From Bryobacterales bacterium F-183 (GTDB taxonomy: Bacteria > Acidobacteriota > Terriglobia > Bryobacterales > Bryobacteraceae): a stretch of 64,000 nt of DNA. The number at the start of each line of letters is the position of its first letter. The first letter of the stretch is position 1. The notes under the pieces were generated by a model. That model worked only from the letters and a program-made list of their open reading frames with translations. It made no database searches and was not told the origin of the DNA. Location: positions 5,044,137 to 5,108,136 of the forward strand of contig AP025252.1 in assembly GCA_016865505.2 (NCBI GenBank), written 5' to 3'. A program made the translations under genes and the position numbers. Positions 25,969 to 34,160 of the stretch are shown here, in pieces.

Positions 25969-27650
25969 CCTGCGGTCATCCGCGCCGCACGCCGCGCCAG
26001 CCATTCCTGCTCCTGCGCGTACCGTCGCGTCAACGCCTCCAGAATGAGAGACTGCTTCTCCAACAACCGCTGCCGGTACTGCCCCGACCCATCGACAGCC
26101 AACCCCGTCGCCAGCGCCTCCAGCGCCTTCTCCGAATCGCCCAACTCCCAGTACGTATACCCGAGGTTCAACAGCGTACGCGGATCGTTCGTCGACATCG
26201 TCTGCGCCCGCAAATAAATCTCATGCGCCTCCGCAAACCGGTTCAGCGCAAACAGCGCATCCCCAAGCAGATTCCACAACCACGCCGAGTACCAGGGATT
26301 CAATGCCAACGCACTCTCAGCCATCTTACGCCCAGCCTCATAATCGGCCGCATTCCGAAGCAAAAACTCCGCGACCTCGCCCATCAGCGACCAATCGGCC
26401 GGCCGCGCCTGCAGCGCCCGCTCATAAGCCTTCCCGACCTCGTCCAGCCGCCCCGCCTCCAGCATCTTTCGAGCCGCTTCCTGATGCCCGGCGCCAGCGC
26501 TATAAGCGTCCCAGGAAAACAGATCCTGGAACTTCGCCGCCGTAGCCCCCATCGCGCGCCGCGCAAACAACATCGGATGAATCGGCAGCCGTTCATTGTG
26601 TTCCGGAGCCAGCGCCTGAAATCCCTGCCCTTGAAAGTGGTGCGCCAAAAACGGAAAGTTCACCACCATCGCAGTACTCAACCCGAACCGCTGGGACGAA
26701 CCCAACGCCGGAGCCTCCGCCGCTTGCGTCATCCCGTAATCGTTGATCAGCACGAACCCATCCGCATGCAGCGCATCCAGCACCCCATGCAGATACCCAA
26801 TCGCGCCGGTATTCAGAATGATCCGCGGCCAGTCATGCCCAAACGCAATCGCCTCGTCCAGATACGGATAGCTCTGGCTCACCGGCAGAAACGCCGACTC
26901 AAACTCCATCAGTTGCAGATGCTTCGATAACGCCGGATCGGTAGCCTCCGCCATCTTGCGAACCGCATCCACGTCCTTGTCGAACAACCGATCGACACTC
27001 TGCGGCTCCGCGATCAGATGCGTCCGTATGTGCAGTTCCTCAGGCCCATTGGCGCCCTTCCGCACCACCGTACCCGGCATCGAATCCACCACATAGTTCG
27101 CAAACACCGCCCGTACGCCAGTCAGCCGTTCGACAATCCCCTGCTCCGTCTCCACCGCCAGCGCATCGTTACCGATGGCCCGCCCCATCACCACAGGCAA
27201 CCCGGCAAACTGCTCATTCCGCTTCCACTGCGCGACGGTCTCCGGCGACCCATCGGTCACGTAGTACACCGTACGCGAGTAAAAGTCGGTGCCAGCCTTC
27301 ACGCACAGCCGCTCAAACTCCTGCAGAAACAGCCGCGCAAACATCCCGCTACCCGCGCCGGTCTCGAGCACAATGATCTTCTCATCCGCCCCGGGCCGAG
27401 CCTCAACGCAGTTGGCATGCAGCAACGCCGCTGCCTGCGCCGACAACGTACCCCCGCTCGTAATCGCAAACGGGACCTCATTGCGCAAAAACCCAACCGA
27501 TCCCTGCTCCCGCCAGTACGTCTGCGACAACCGCCATTCCAAGCACTCGGTAACCGGCCGGAAGTCCTCAATCATCCGAGGTGTCAGGTTCACCTGCCGC
27601 AGCACTTCCACCGGATCGCTAACTTCAAACTTTACTGGGCGGTTAGACAT
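25965..27650 (-). CDS. SAM-dependent methyltransferase fused to TPR repeats
   Basis: A 561-residue protein. Residues about 75-310 look like a SAM-dependent methyltransferase: VLETGAGSGMFARLF is the SAM-binding motif I, and VFANYVVDSMP resembles the NE-type loop of the NDUFAF7/MidA-like family, whose members methylate protein arginines. From about residue 400 to 540, TPR-like helical pairs follow (NPWYSAWLWNLLGDALFALNRFAEAHEIYLRA and similar). The TPR part suggests that it binds a protein target. It is the last gene of the four-gene operon and its start overlaps the propeller-lipoprotein gene by 19 bases. Its role with the zincin protein is unknown; modification of a partner protein is a guess. 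Confidence 0.78.
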   Translation of the reverse strand: MSNRPVKFEVSDPVEVLRQVNLTPRMIEDFRPVTECLEWRLSQTYWREQGSVGFLRNEVPFAITSGGTLSAQAAALLHANCVEARPGADEKIIVLETGAGSGMFARLFLQEFERLCVKAGTDFYSRTVYYVTDGSPETVAQWKRNEQFAGLPVVMGRAIGNDALAVETEQGIVERLTGVRAVFANYVVDSMPGTVVRKGANGPEELHIRTHLIAEPQSVDRLFDKDVDAVRKMAEATDPALSKHLQLMEFESAFLPVSQSYPYLDEAIAFGHDWPRIILNTGAIGYLHGVLDALHADGFVLINDYGMTQAAEAPALGSSQRFGLSTAMVVNFPFLAHHFQGQGFQALAPEHNERLPIHPMLFARRAMGATAAKFQDLFSWDAYSAGAGHQEAARKMLEAGRLDEVGKAYERALQARPADWSLMGEVAEFLLRNAADYEAGRKMAESALALNPWYSAWLWNLLGDALFALNRFAEAHEIYLRAQTMSTNDPRTLLNLGYTYWELGDSEKALEALATGLAVDGSGQYRQRLLEKQSLILEALTRRYAQEQEWLARRAARMTAG

Positions 27651-28993
27651 ACCACTCCCGTCTCAGTCCCCACCAGAATCTCGCCCTGCGCCGTCACCAC
27701 CGGCGCTGTCGTAGCACTGCCGGGCAGTTCCGCAAATACAGGCGTCACCTTGCCGCCGGGATCGATCTGGTACACCGCCCGTCCCGCTGCCGCCACAACG
27801 CGGCCGTCCGGAGTCACCGTCATACCCGCAATCTGTCCAGAAATGCGCACTTCCCACAACAGCTCACCGCTGGGCGCGAACGCTGCAATGTCCTGCGCGG
27901 CGCGCAAGTACACACGATGGTCATAGCCTACCGCCGGTGGAACTTTGGTTTCCCAAAATGCGGGCGGGACCGCACTCCTGCTCACTCGCACGCCCTCAGT
28001 CGTCACAATCCAAAGCTCGCGCTGATTCTGGGCGCCGCATTCCGCGACCAGGTACAACCAACCCATCTCATCCACAGACACCGCAAGTGGCCGGAACGTA
28101 TCGGTCCATGCTCCATCCACCGTCTGCGCCGGCGAGGTACGAACCAGCAGATTCGGCATCGCTGCCCAAAGCACTTCCCCGGAGCCTACAGGCAGCATAT
28201 TCGCCTCTTTAAAGACCATATCCCTTTGCTGTTCCAGCGACAGCAACAGCTTATAGGGGCTCAACTGTATGGGCGACGCAATCCGCACCGCCTGAAACAG
28301 TGATCGTTCGGGCCGGCGGGGCCTCGGCGACATCATCGGCTGCTCGACACCAGCGATCATCAGCACCTTCCCGGAACGATGTACCAAAGGCCAACTGAAC
28401 GATTCGTTCTGCCCCAGCGGAAGAGCGAACCGCATCTCGCCGGTATCCATTGCCATCGCCTGCAGGGCATTCCCGCTCCCCACCACATAAAACATACCGA
28501 CGCTGGGGTCGAGCGTAATCAAACTGCGCGATGGAGGTCCGGAAGCGACCTTCTTGCCGTCGCTACTCATGAGTTCCCAGCCATTCGATCGCTGCGCAAC
28601 GATCCGATCGCCCGCAACCAGAACAGCGTTGGGCGCTCCATCAACCGCAAACTGCCACCGGATGCCAAAGCGTCCCTGGCCACCTAGCGACCCTGGCGCG
28701 CGTGAGTTCTGTCCGCCGCTTCCAAAGGCCCGGATGAAGTTCGGGCTCACGACACTGGCACTAGCGCGCGTCGTCCCGTCCGAACGATCCCGCAGCGCCA
28801 CCGGCTGATATGGCACCAAGGGCGGATTGGGCTGCCCTGTCGAGAGAGAGATCTCAACCATCGTATTCTTCTTCCTCTCTTGTTCTGCCCCTGGCCTCGG
28901 CGCACCCGCGTTCTGGGCTGCTACCTGCGTTGCCGGTTGGCACGCGCTCAATGGCACCAACAGAATCAGTGACCATTTAGATAACCTTCGCAT
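27632..28993 (-). CDS. PQQ-like beta-propeller lipoprotein
   Basis: A 453-residue lipoprotein: MRRLSKWSLILLVPLSAC gives a lipobox LSAC and a lipidated Cys at residue 18. After a disordered linker, repeated blades such as GEVLWAAMPNLL, YHRVYLRAAQDIAAFAPSGELLWEV-type strands and TAQGEILVGTETGVV mark a PQQ-like (WD40-like) propeller of about seven to eight blades. It has no obvious catalytic residues, so a binding role is likely. It is encoded between the zincin gene (17-base overlap) and the methyltransferase gene (19-base overlap). An attractive but untested idea is that it is a membrane-anchored periplasmic immunity or receptor protein for the zincin. Confidence 0.8.
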   Translation of the reverse strand: MRRLSKWSLILLVPLSACQPATQVAAQNAGAPRPGAEQERKKNTMVEISLSTGQPNPPLVPYQPVALRDRSDGTTRASASVVSPNFIRAFGSGGQNSRAPGSLGGQGRFGIRWQFAVDGAPNAVLVAGDRIVAQRSNGWELMSSDGKKVASGPPSRSLITLDPSVGMFYVVGSGNALQAMAMDTGEMRFALPLGQNESFSWPLVHRSGKVLMIAGVEQPMMSPRPRRPERSLFQAVRIASPIQLSPYKLLLSLEQQRDMVFKEANMLPVGSGEVLWAAMPNLLVRTSPAQTVDGAWTDTFRPLAVSVDEMGWLYLVAECGAQNQRELWIVTTEGVRVSRSAVPPAFWETKVPPAVGYDHRVYLRAAQDIAAFAPSGELLWEVRISGQIAGMTVTPDGRVVAAAGRAVYQIDPGGKVTPVFAELPGSATTAPVVTAQGEILVGTETGVVCLTAQ

Positions 28994-31900
28994 TGTTGTC
29001 TATCACCGATCCAACCAGGCTAACCAGATCCTTCGCCGCGATCACCCCGCCGGTCGCACTCACACCAAGCATCGCCGGGATCAACGCCTGAATATCTGCC
29101 GTAAGCTTGGGCTTCCATGCCGGATTGGTGGAGTCGATCCCAACCGTGATGGCTCCGCCCGTAGCGCCGTTGAACGCCGTAGCTGGTGGCGCTCCAACTC
29201 CGTTCGCGTCGTTCACTGTCATTTGGAAATGCGTCTTGATAAAGCCCTGCCAGCTCGCGTAATCCTGCCCGTAGCTCTTGGGCGCCGGGCTCCACATGGG
29301 CGCCATCGTCGCGTCGACATTCCCAATCAGGAATCGAGGCGAAAACCGCACTACCGCCTTCGTGATCGGGTAAGGTTTGTTCCCTTCATCTGTAACCACC
29401 GTCGCTCGCCCAGTCGCCCGGAACTGCTGGTTCAGCATCAGAAACGCATTGCGTATCAGATCCCGTACATCCGTTACAACAACCGTATTGGGAATGTTCC
29501 CCAGATCGATCTTCACCAGGACACTGACCATCGCGTTGAATGGTCCGTTGGGCAGAATGTTCTCCGCAAACTTATCCTTCCCCAGCGCATGCAGATACAC
29601 GTCAACTTTGCCGTGCTTTCCCGAAGTTCGATTCATCTTCTGCCGGACCGGCCAGTACGTATATGTGCGATATGGATACTGCGGATGCCCCGGCACTTTG
29701 TACTCCTGCAAAGCGTCGTAGCCCACAAACAACGGCACCTTGGTATGCTTGCGCGCAAACTCTGCGTTGTGCCAGAAGTACCGGTTGCGCGGCAGCACGT
29801 TCTGCACCATCATTGCGAACTGATTTGCAACCAGAGCTCCGCCGGGCATCAGGTCATGGCTCGTACCTTCATCCACAAACGGATCTGCCGGCGTGTTGTT
29901 TGCGATGCCCGGTCCGCTGTGATTGCAATAGTTCCACCACTCTCCGTACTCATCCGGCAGCGAACCTCCGTGTCCAAGTTCGTGAGCGAACGTAAACGAA
30001 TTGGGAGCATGTGCATTATCCGGCGTGGACTGGTTATCCATTACCTCGCCTTTGCCGTTGACAGAATCCATAAACGCACGGTCCTGGCCCGCGGTTTTGA
30101 ACACGTCCATCCGGTAATGGGCACCTTGCAGAGCCGTGGCTGGATGCAGAAAGTACAAAACTTCGCCCGTATGGTTGAGGGTATTCTTCTGCGGCAGCAA
30201 CTTCGCTCGCGCCCCGGGAACGGTGGCGTCATATCCGTTCCAACGCGACATCAGAGCCTTCAAATTGGGCCCAATATAGGGAACGCCTTTCGTCCCGGCG
30301 TGAATGGACCCGGCGGCTCCTGCCAGAGCCGTTGCAGGGGCTGCAGCCAAAAAGTTGTAGTTCAGCCGGAAGTACTGCAGATTGATAAAGACTTCCTTGG
30401 CCGCAACCTGGTCGCAACACCGCACGAGAACCATATCGAACCGGCCGGTACGGCTCGGCGTGGTACTTGCTCCTTTAAAGGGCCAAACCGGCGATGCATG
30501 CTGCTGCCCCCATTCAGGGCCAATCACAAAGTATTTCTTGTTGATATCGGCCGGCTGCCCCGCCACCGCCGTACCCGCCGCAGTCGCCGACACAACAGGG
30601 TCGTACCACCGCACCCCTGCCCGGGCCCCAAACACATCCTGCGACGTACGCTTATCGAACGCATCAAAGCATCCGCCGAGCGCCGCCACCATCCGTACCC
30701 AATTCGGATACTCAGCAATGTAGTTGAACTTCGCACCCTCGCGCTTCACATCGCTAAAGTACGGCTCCGCGGCCTTCGGCTTGTACACGCCCTCTTTCGA
30801 AACATTCGCCGCTTCGTCGTAATCTTGCGCGAACCGATGATAAAAGATCGCGTAAGGATCATCCTTAGCCAGCGTAATCGGCACCAGCGCCGCATCCGTC
30901 AACACGACATCGTCCAATGAAAAAATCATCGGCGACGCCTTCGACCGGCTCTTCAAGTACCCTGGCTTATCCCAGTCCTCCCAGAACTTAGCGTCGTACG
31001 TCTTCGGCGCCGTCAGATATCGAGCCCAATACCCCTTGGACTTCCACACCTTCGGCATGTCGTAGTACTTCAACCGGTCGGCATTCGCCTTCATCTTCGC
31101 ATCGGATGCCCCGATCACGGCGTACTTTCGCGTATTCGCATCGGAAGACGCCACAAATGTCGACGTCGGCAGTTCAAACTGAATCAGCGCATCCTTATCC
31201 GGCTTGTCCTGCAGGACACCCGTCTTATCCTTCTGCCGGATCCACGGCAAACAATGCACGCTCTTGGCGCGATCATCCGGCGTCAGCGTCCAATGGCAGG
31301 ACCCTTCCCGATCCAGCGTCCCACCCGTACCCCAATACCCTTCAATCGTGGTCGTCGGCGTATTCACGCGTTCATGATTGTGCGACCCATGCCCGTAATA
31401 CCGATCAAAGAATTCATGCCGCAGGAAGGTCCACTTCGGATCCAAGGTCAGCGCCACATGCGCGCCCTTTTCACCAATCCGCCGCACCCAGTCCTTCGTC
31501 GGCGGATCGAACAGATAGATCTTGCCCTCGGCTTCCTTAAACGCCGGATTCCCGCTGATGTACTTCGGCTCCTCCGCAAACTTCCAAAAGGACTCGATCA
31601 TCGTCCAGCTCTCGGGCGGCGAGAAAAACTTCGCATTCGCCTTTTCCAAAGCCTTCCGATCCGACCAGCCCTTCAACACCGTCTTCGTACCAGAGCCATC
31701 GCCATTGGAGATGTGCTTCTTCGCGCCGCCGAACTTCAGCGTCACCCAATCCCACTTGCGGTCGATCTCAAAATCAAACTTGCCTTCAGCATCCAGCTTC
31801 GCCGAAGCAACTTTGGTATCCGCGTCCGCGCCCGTACCGCTGTACGCCGCCACTGGAAAATCTTTTGGAAAAGTCAGCTCGCGATCTTCCGGATCTTTGA

Positions 31901-32369
31901 ACTTCAACTGCCCGTACATAAACAACGGATGACGGACAAACAAATCAATATGCTGTGCAGACCCGCCACATTGCCCATCATTCACCGTAATCGGCTTGTT
32001 CTGATTCGGCAGCTTGGTCTTCGACGACGCGCTCGTCACCAGCACCCAATCCTTCTCGTCCGCGATATCCGGTGCTTTGTTGGTGACGCCGAAGCGCTTA
32101 CGCCCCGCTCCGGTAAACTTCGCTTCCGGCGACACGACATCGGTCATCGTGGTGCTCTGCGTATGCTGCGCCGCTCCCAGCTTATTGCTGTTGTTGATCG
32201 AACAAAGCTGAGTGTCAAACGCCGCTTTCGGCCAGAAACGTTCCTGGCTATGCGTCTTGACGTACACCTCCCAGCCGCAATTCCCAGCCGCCCCGCCCGG
32301 AGGCCCCTTCTGCGCTTTGCCAGCCCCGGCATTTGCCGCGGGTAATCCGGGAGGTGCTCCGTTAGCCAT
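28977..32369 (-). CDS. Large protein with metzincin-like zinc protease domain; candidate secreted effector
   Basis: An 1130-residue protein without a classical signal peptide; it begins with a Gly/Pro/Ala-rich stretch. The zinc motif HELGHGGSLPD occupies residues 796-806: H796, E797, H800 and, at the eleventh position, D806. That matches the metzincin pattern HExxHxxGxxH/D, except that the usual Gly is Ser. It is followed by EYGEWW. A beta-rich region near residues 150-210 resembles modules found in type VI secretion-linked proteins. It lies in an operon with a small helical accessory gene (8-base overlap) and near a divergent DUF4123 chaperone gene. A secreted toxic or host-directed peptidase is inferred; alternatives include a plain extracellular protease exported another way. 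Confidence 0.72.
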   Translation of the reverse strand: MANGAPPGLPAANAGAGKAQKGPPGGAAGNCGWEVYVKTHSQERFWPKAAFDTQLCSINNSNKLGAAQHTQSTTMTDVVSPEAKFTGAGRKRFGVTNKAPDIADEKDWVLVTSASSKTKLPNQNKPITVNDGQCGGSAQHIDLFVRHPLFMYGQLKFKDPEDRELTFPKDFPVAAYSGTGADADTKVASAKLDAEGKFDFEIDRKWDWVTLKFGGAKKHISNGDGSGTKTVLKGWSDRKALEKANAKFFSPPESWTMIESFWKFAEEPKYISGNPAFKEAEGKIYLFDPPTKDWVRRIGEKGAHVALTLDPKWTFLRHEFFDRYYGHGSHNHERVNTPTTTIEGYWGTGGTLDREGSCHWTLTPDDRAKSVHCLPWIRQKDKTGVLQDKPDKDALIQFELPTSTFVASSDANTRKYAVIGASDAKMKANADRLKYYDMPKVWKSKGYWARYLTAPKTYDAKFWEDWDKPGYLKSRSKASPMIFSLDDVVLTDAALVPITLAKDDPYAIFYHRFAQDYDEAANVSKEGVYKPKAAEPYFSDVKREGAKFNYIAEYPNWVRMVAALGGCFDAFDKRTSQDVFGARAGVRWYDPVVSATAAGTAVAGQPADINKKYFVIGPEWGQQHASPVWPFKGASTTPSRTGRFDMVLVRCCDQVAAKEVFINLQYFRLNYNFLAAAPATALAGAAGSIHAGTKGVPYIGPNLKALMSRWNGYDATVPGARAKLLPQKNTLNHTGEVLYFLHPATALQGAHYRMDVFKTAGQDRAFMDSVNGKGEVMDNQSTPDNAHAPNSFTFAHELGHGGSLPDEYGEWWNYCNHSGPGIANNTPADPFVDEGTSHDLMPGGALVANQFAMMVQNVLPRNRYFWHNAEFARKHTKVPLFVGYDALQEYKVPGHPQYPYRTYTYWPVRQKMNRTSGKHGKVDVYLHALGKDKFAENILPNGPFNAMVSVLVKIDLGNIPNTVVVTDVRDLIRNAFLMLNQQFRATGRATVVTDEGNKPYPITKAVVRFSPRFLIGNVDATMAPMWSPAPKSYGQDYASWQGFIKTHFQMTVNDANGVGAPPATAFNGATGGAITVGIDSTNPAWKPKLTADIQALIPAMLGVSATGGVIAAKDLVSLVGSVIDNNAKVI

Positions 32370-33015
32370 TCTCCAGCTCCATCTCCGCCCACTCTTCTTC
32401 GCTCAGCGTAGGCAACTCATCGTCCTGTTCTGTGGGGGCAACCGCTTCCAGCGGCACCGTACCTGGCCGTGGCGGCGGCGTGTACGGCAAAATCTCCGGC
32501 TGTACAGACTCCGGCACATACGTATCCGGCGTAGGCGTAGCGTCCCAAATCAACACATCAGGACCCCCAACATCCTCGTCCTCGATCTGCCCCTCGGCTT
32601 CCGCAGACTCCTCAGGCCGAGGCTCCGGCCCGAACTCCGGCGCATCTTCCAGCGGATACAAATCTGGATACTGCCGGTGGCACGCCTCGTACATCAGCAG
32701 ATCCATCCGTACATTCGGAGCCCGGCTCTCATCCGCCAAATACGGAATGGTCCACGCGTACTCTTCCTTGTACTCAAACCCCGAACCGTACGTAAATACA
32801 AGATTTAAAAACCGCAGCAGGTCATATTGCGACACAAACCCGTACGTCCGCGCCTGACTCAAACCGTCCCGAACCAGGTGCATCGTACCCTTCTTACCCA
32901 ACGCTTCCCGCTGTTCCGGAAAATAACGGCAAACATGTTGGTATGCCGTATAGTCGAAACGCGCGTGCATTGCGCGTGTAAGTACAGCGAGTTGCTCTCG
33001 TCGCAAATGGAGCAT
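32362..33015 (-). CDS. Small helical protein of the type found beside secretion effectors
   Basis: A 217-residue protein. Residues 1-85 are helical (LRREQLAVLTRAM, then QREALGKKGTMHLVRDGLSQARTYGF and YDLLRFLNLVF). This resembles a small conserved protein often encoded beside DUF4123 and effector genes; that link is from memory of the family and should be checked. Residues about 120-217 are acidic and Pro-rich, and probably disordered. The ATG at 33015 has AGGAG nine bases upstream. It is the first gene of the operon and its end overlaps the zincin gene by eight bases. It is divergent from the 167-residue protein gene across a 72-base spacer. Confidence 0.65.
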   Translation of the reverse strand: MLHLRREQLAVLTRAMHARFDYTAYQHVCRYFPEQREALGKKGTMHLVRDGLSQARTYGFVSQYDLLRFLNLVFTYGSGFEYKEEYAWTIPYLADESRAPNVRMDLLMYEACHRQYPDLYPLEDAPEFGPEPRPEESAEAEGQIEDEDVGGPDVLIWDATPTPDTYVPESVQPEILPYTPPPRPGTVPLEAVAPTEQDDELPTLSEEEWAEMELENG

Positions 33016-33087
33016 GGGCGCTAACTCCTATAGCGTGAAAAACCGCTAAAGAGTACCATATACCGTAATTGCGTTGCGAGGCGTTTC

Positions 33088-33591
33088 ATGCAAGTCAATC
33101 AGGCCGGCGTTGTCTATCAGTTCTTGTGGTCCAGCGAACCCGTACCACCGGCAAATGCAAAAACCGAAGAGAACGTACAGGAAGCCAAGTTCCCCACCCA
33201 GGATCAGCTCCGGACGTTCATCAAAAACATCGGCCGCCTTCCCGAATTCCGCGAAGTCCTGAGGCGCGGCACTGCCGGTCCCAACATGTGGATCGACGAT
33301 GAAACCGTCATCAAAAAGCTCATCGAGGCCATCGAAGGCAAAAAGCTCAAGATCATCCAGCGTACAGCCAAGGGTGGTGGCGTCTCGGCGCAAGGCGGCA
33401 AAGGCACCACCGAACGCGTCGTCGTAGCCCGTCGCAACTCGTCCGCAGACTTCTCCACCGAACCCGACCCCGCTACCTTCGCCGGCAACCATGACGGAGA
33501 AGCCCAAGCCGCTGCTCTCCAGGCCGCCGCCGAAGAAGGCCTCGCCATCTGCGAAGAATGTGAGAAGAAGCGCGCCGCCGCAGCCGACTAA
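33088..33591 (+). CDS. Unrecognised 167-residue protein, divergent from the zincin operon
   Basis: The ATG at 33088 has GCGAGG upstream at good spacing. The N-terminus starts MQVNQAGVVYQFLW, with no clear signal peptide. The middle (residues 35-90) is a compact mixed alpha/beta segment, and the C-terminal 40 residues are Ala/Glu-rich with a CEECEKK motif that could bind metal or form a disulfide. The gene is followed 14 bases later by the DUF4123 gene, so the pair is probably one transcript. No family could be assigned. It could be a delivery adaptor or the immunity partner. Confidence 0.6.
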   Translation: MQVNQAGVVYQFLWSSEPVPPANAKTEENVQEAKFPTQDQLRTFIKNIGRLPEFREVLRRGTAGPNMWIDDETVIKKLIEAIEGKKLKIIQRTAKGGGVSAQGGKGTTERVVVARRNSSADFSTEPDPATFAGNHDGEAQAAALQAAAEEGLAICEECEKKRAAAAD

Positions 33592-33605
33592 CTCCACCCA
33601 CGAGC

Positions 33606-34160
33606 ATGAGCACGAGTACACCCTACGATCAACTGCGCGACGAACTCTGGCCCAAAGGCATTCGCCCGGACATCTGGGCGATCCTCGACGGTGCCCGCAG
33701 CCCCAAGGCCTACCGCTACGCCATGTCCTCCGGCATGCAGCGCGAATGTCTCTTTGCCGGAGCTTTACCCCCGGCCCTCGAACAAGCCGCGCCCTACCTC
33801 GTCCAACTCGACCTCGACGACACCATGTCCCGGCGCATCATCAACGAAGGGTTTGGAGAAAGCTGGGGCATCTTCCTCAAAGCCGACCTCAGCATACGCA
33901 CCGTACGCCGCCATCTACGAACCATCCTTCGCGTCCACGACCCCAAAGGCCGCTACGCGCTCTTCCGCTACTGGGACCCGCGCGTCCTCCGCGCCTACCT
34001 CCCCACCTGCATGCCCAATGAGCTCAAGGACTTCTTCGGCCCCATCGAAGCCTTCTGGGCGGAAGACGACATCTTTGAAGAACGCGTCTTCCGCTTCGAA
34101 CGCCAATCCGCCAAGCTCATCCAAACCACGATTCCAGTGGTGACGCCCACCAGCGTCTAG
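33606..34160 (+). CDS. DUF4123 protein (type VI secretion effector chaperone family)
   Basis: A 184-residue protein with the recognisable DUF4123 pattern: IWAILDGAR near the N-terminus, ECLFAGALPPALEQAAPYLVQ, and ILRV-D-P-GRYALFRYWDPRVLR-YLPTC in the middle. Proteins with this domain (also called Tec/Tap) act as chaperones or adaptors that load effectors onto VgrG spikes of type VI secretion systems. No VgrG, Hcp, sheath or baseplate gene is in the window, so the apparatus must be elsewhere or absent. It follows the 167-residue gene by 14 bases. Its TAG overlaps the convergent PLP enzyme gene by the four bases CTAG. Confidence 0.85.
   Translation: MSTSTPYDQLRDELWPKGIRPDIWAILDGARSPKAYRYAMSSGMQRECLFAGALPPALEQAAPYLVQLDLDDTMSRRIINEGFGESWGIFLKADLSIRTVRRHLRTILRVHDPKGRYALFRYWDPRVLRAYLPTCMPNELKDFFGPIEAFWAEDDIFEERVFRFERQSAKLIQTTIPVVTPTSV

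Noticed and set aside
28827-30920. 697-codon plus-strand open frame opposite the zincin gene
   Set aside because: Arg/His-rich translation with no motif; the minus-strand frame has the zinc site and the operon context.
33046-33621. 191-codon minus-strand frame opposite the 167-residue gene
   Set aside because: Gly/Val/Phe-rich shadow; the plus-strand frame has a ribosome site and fits with the DUF4123 gene.
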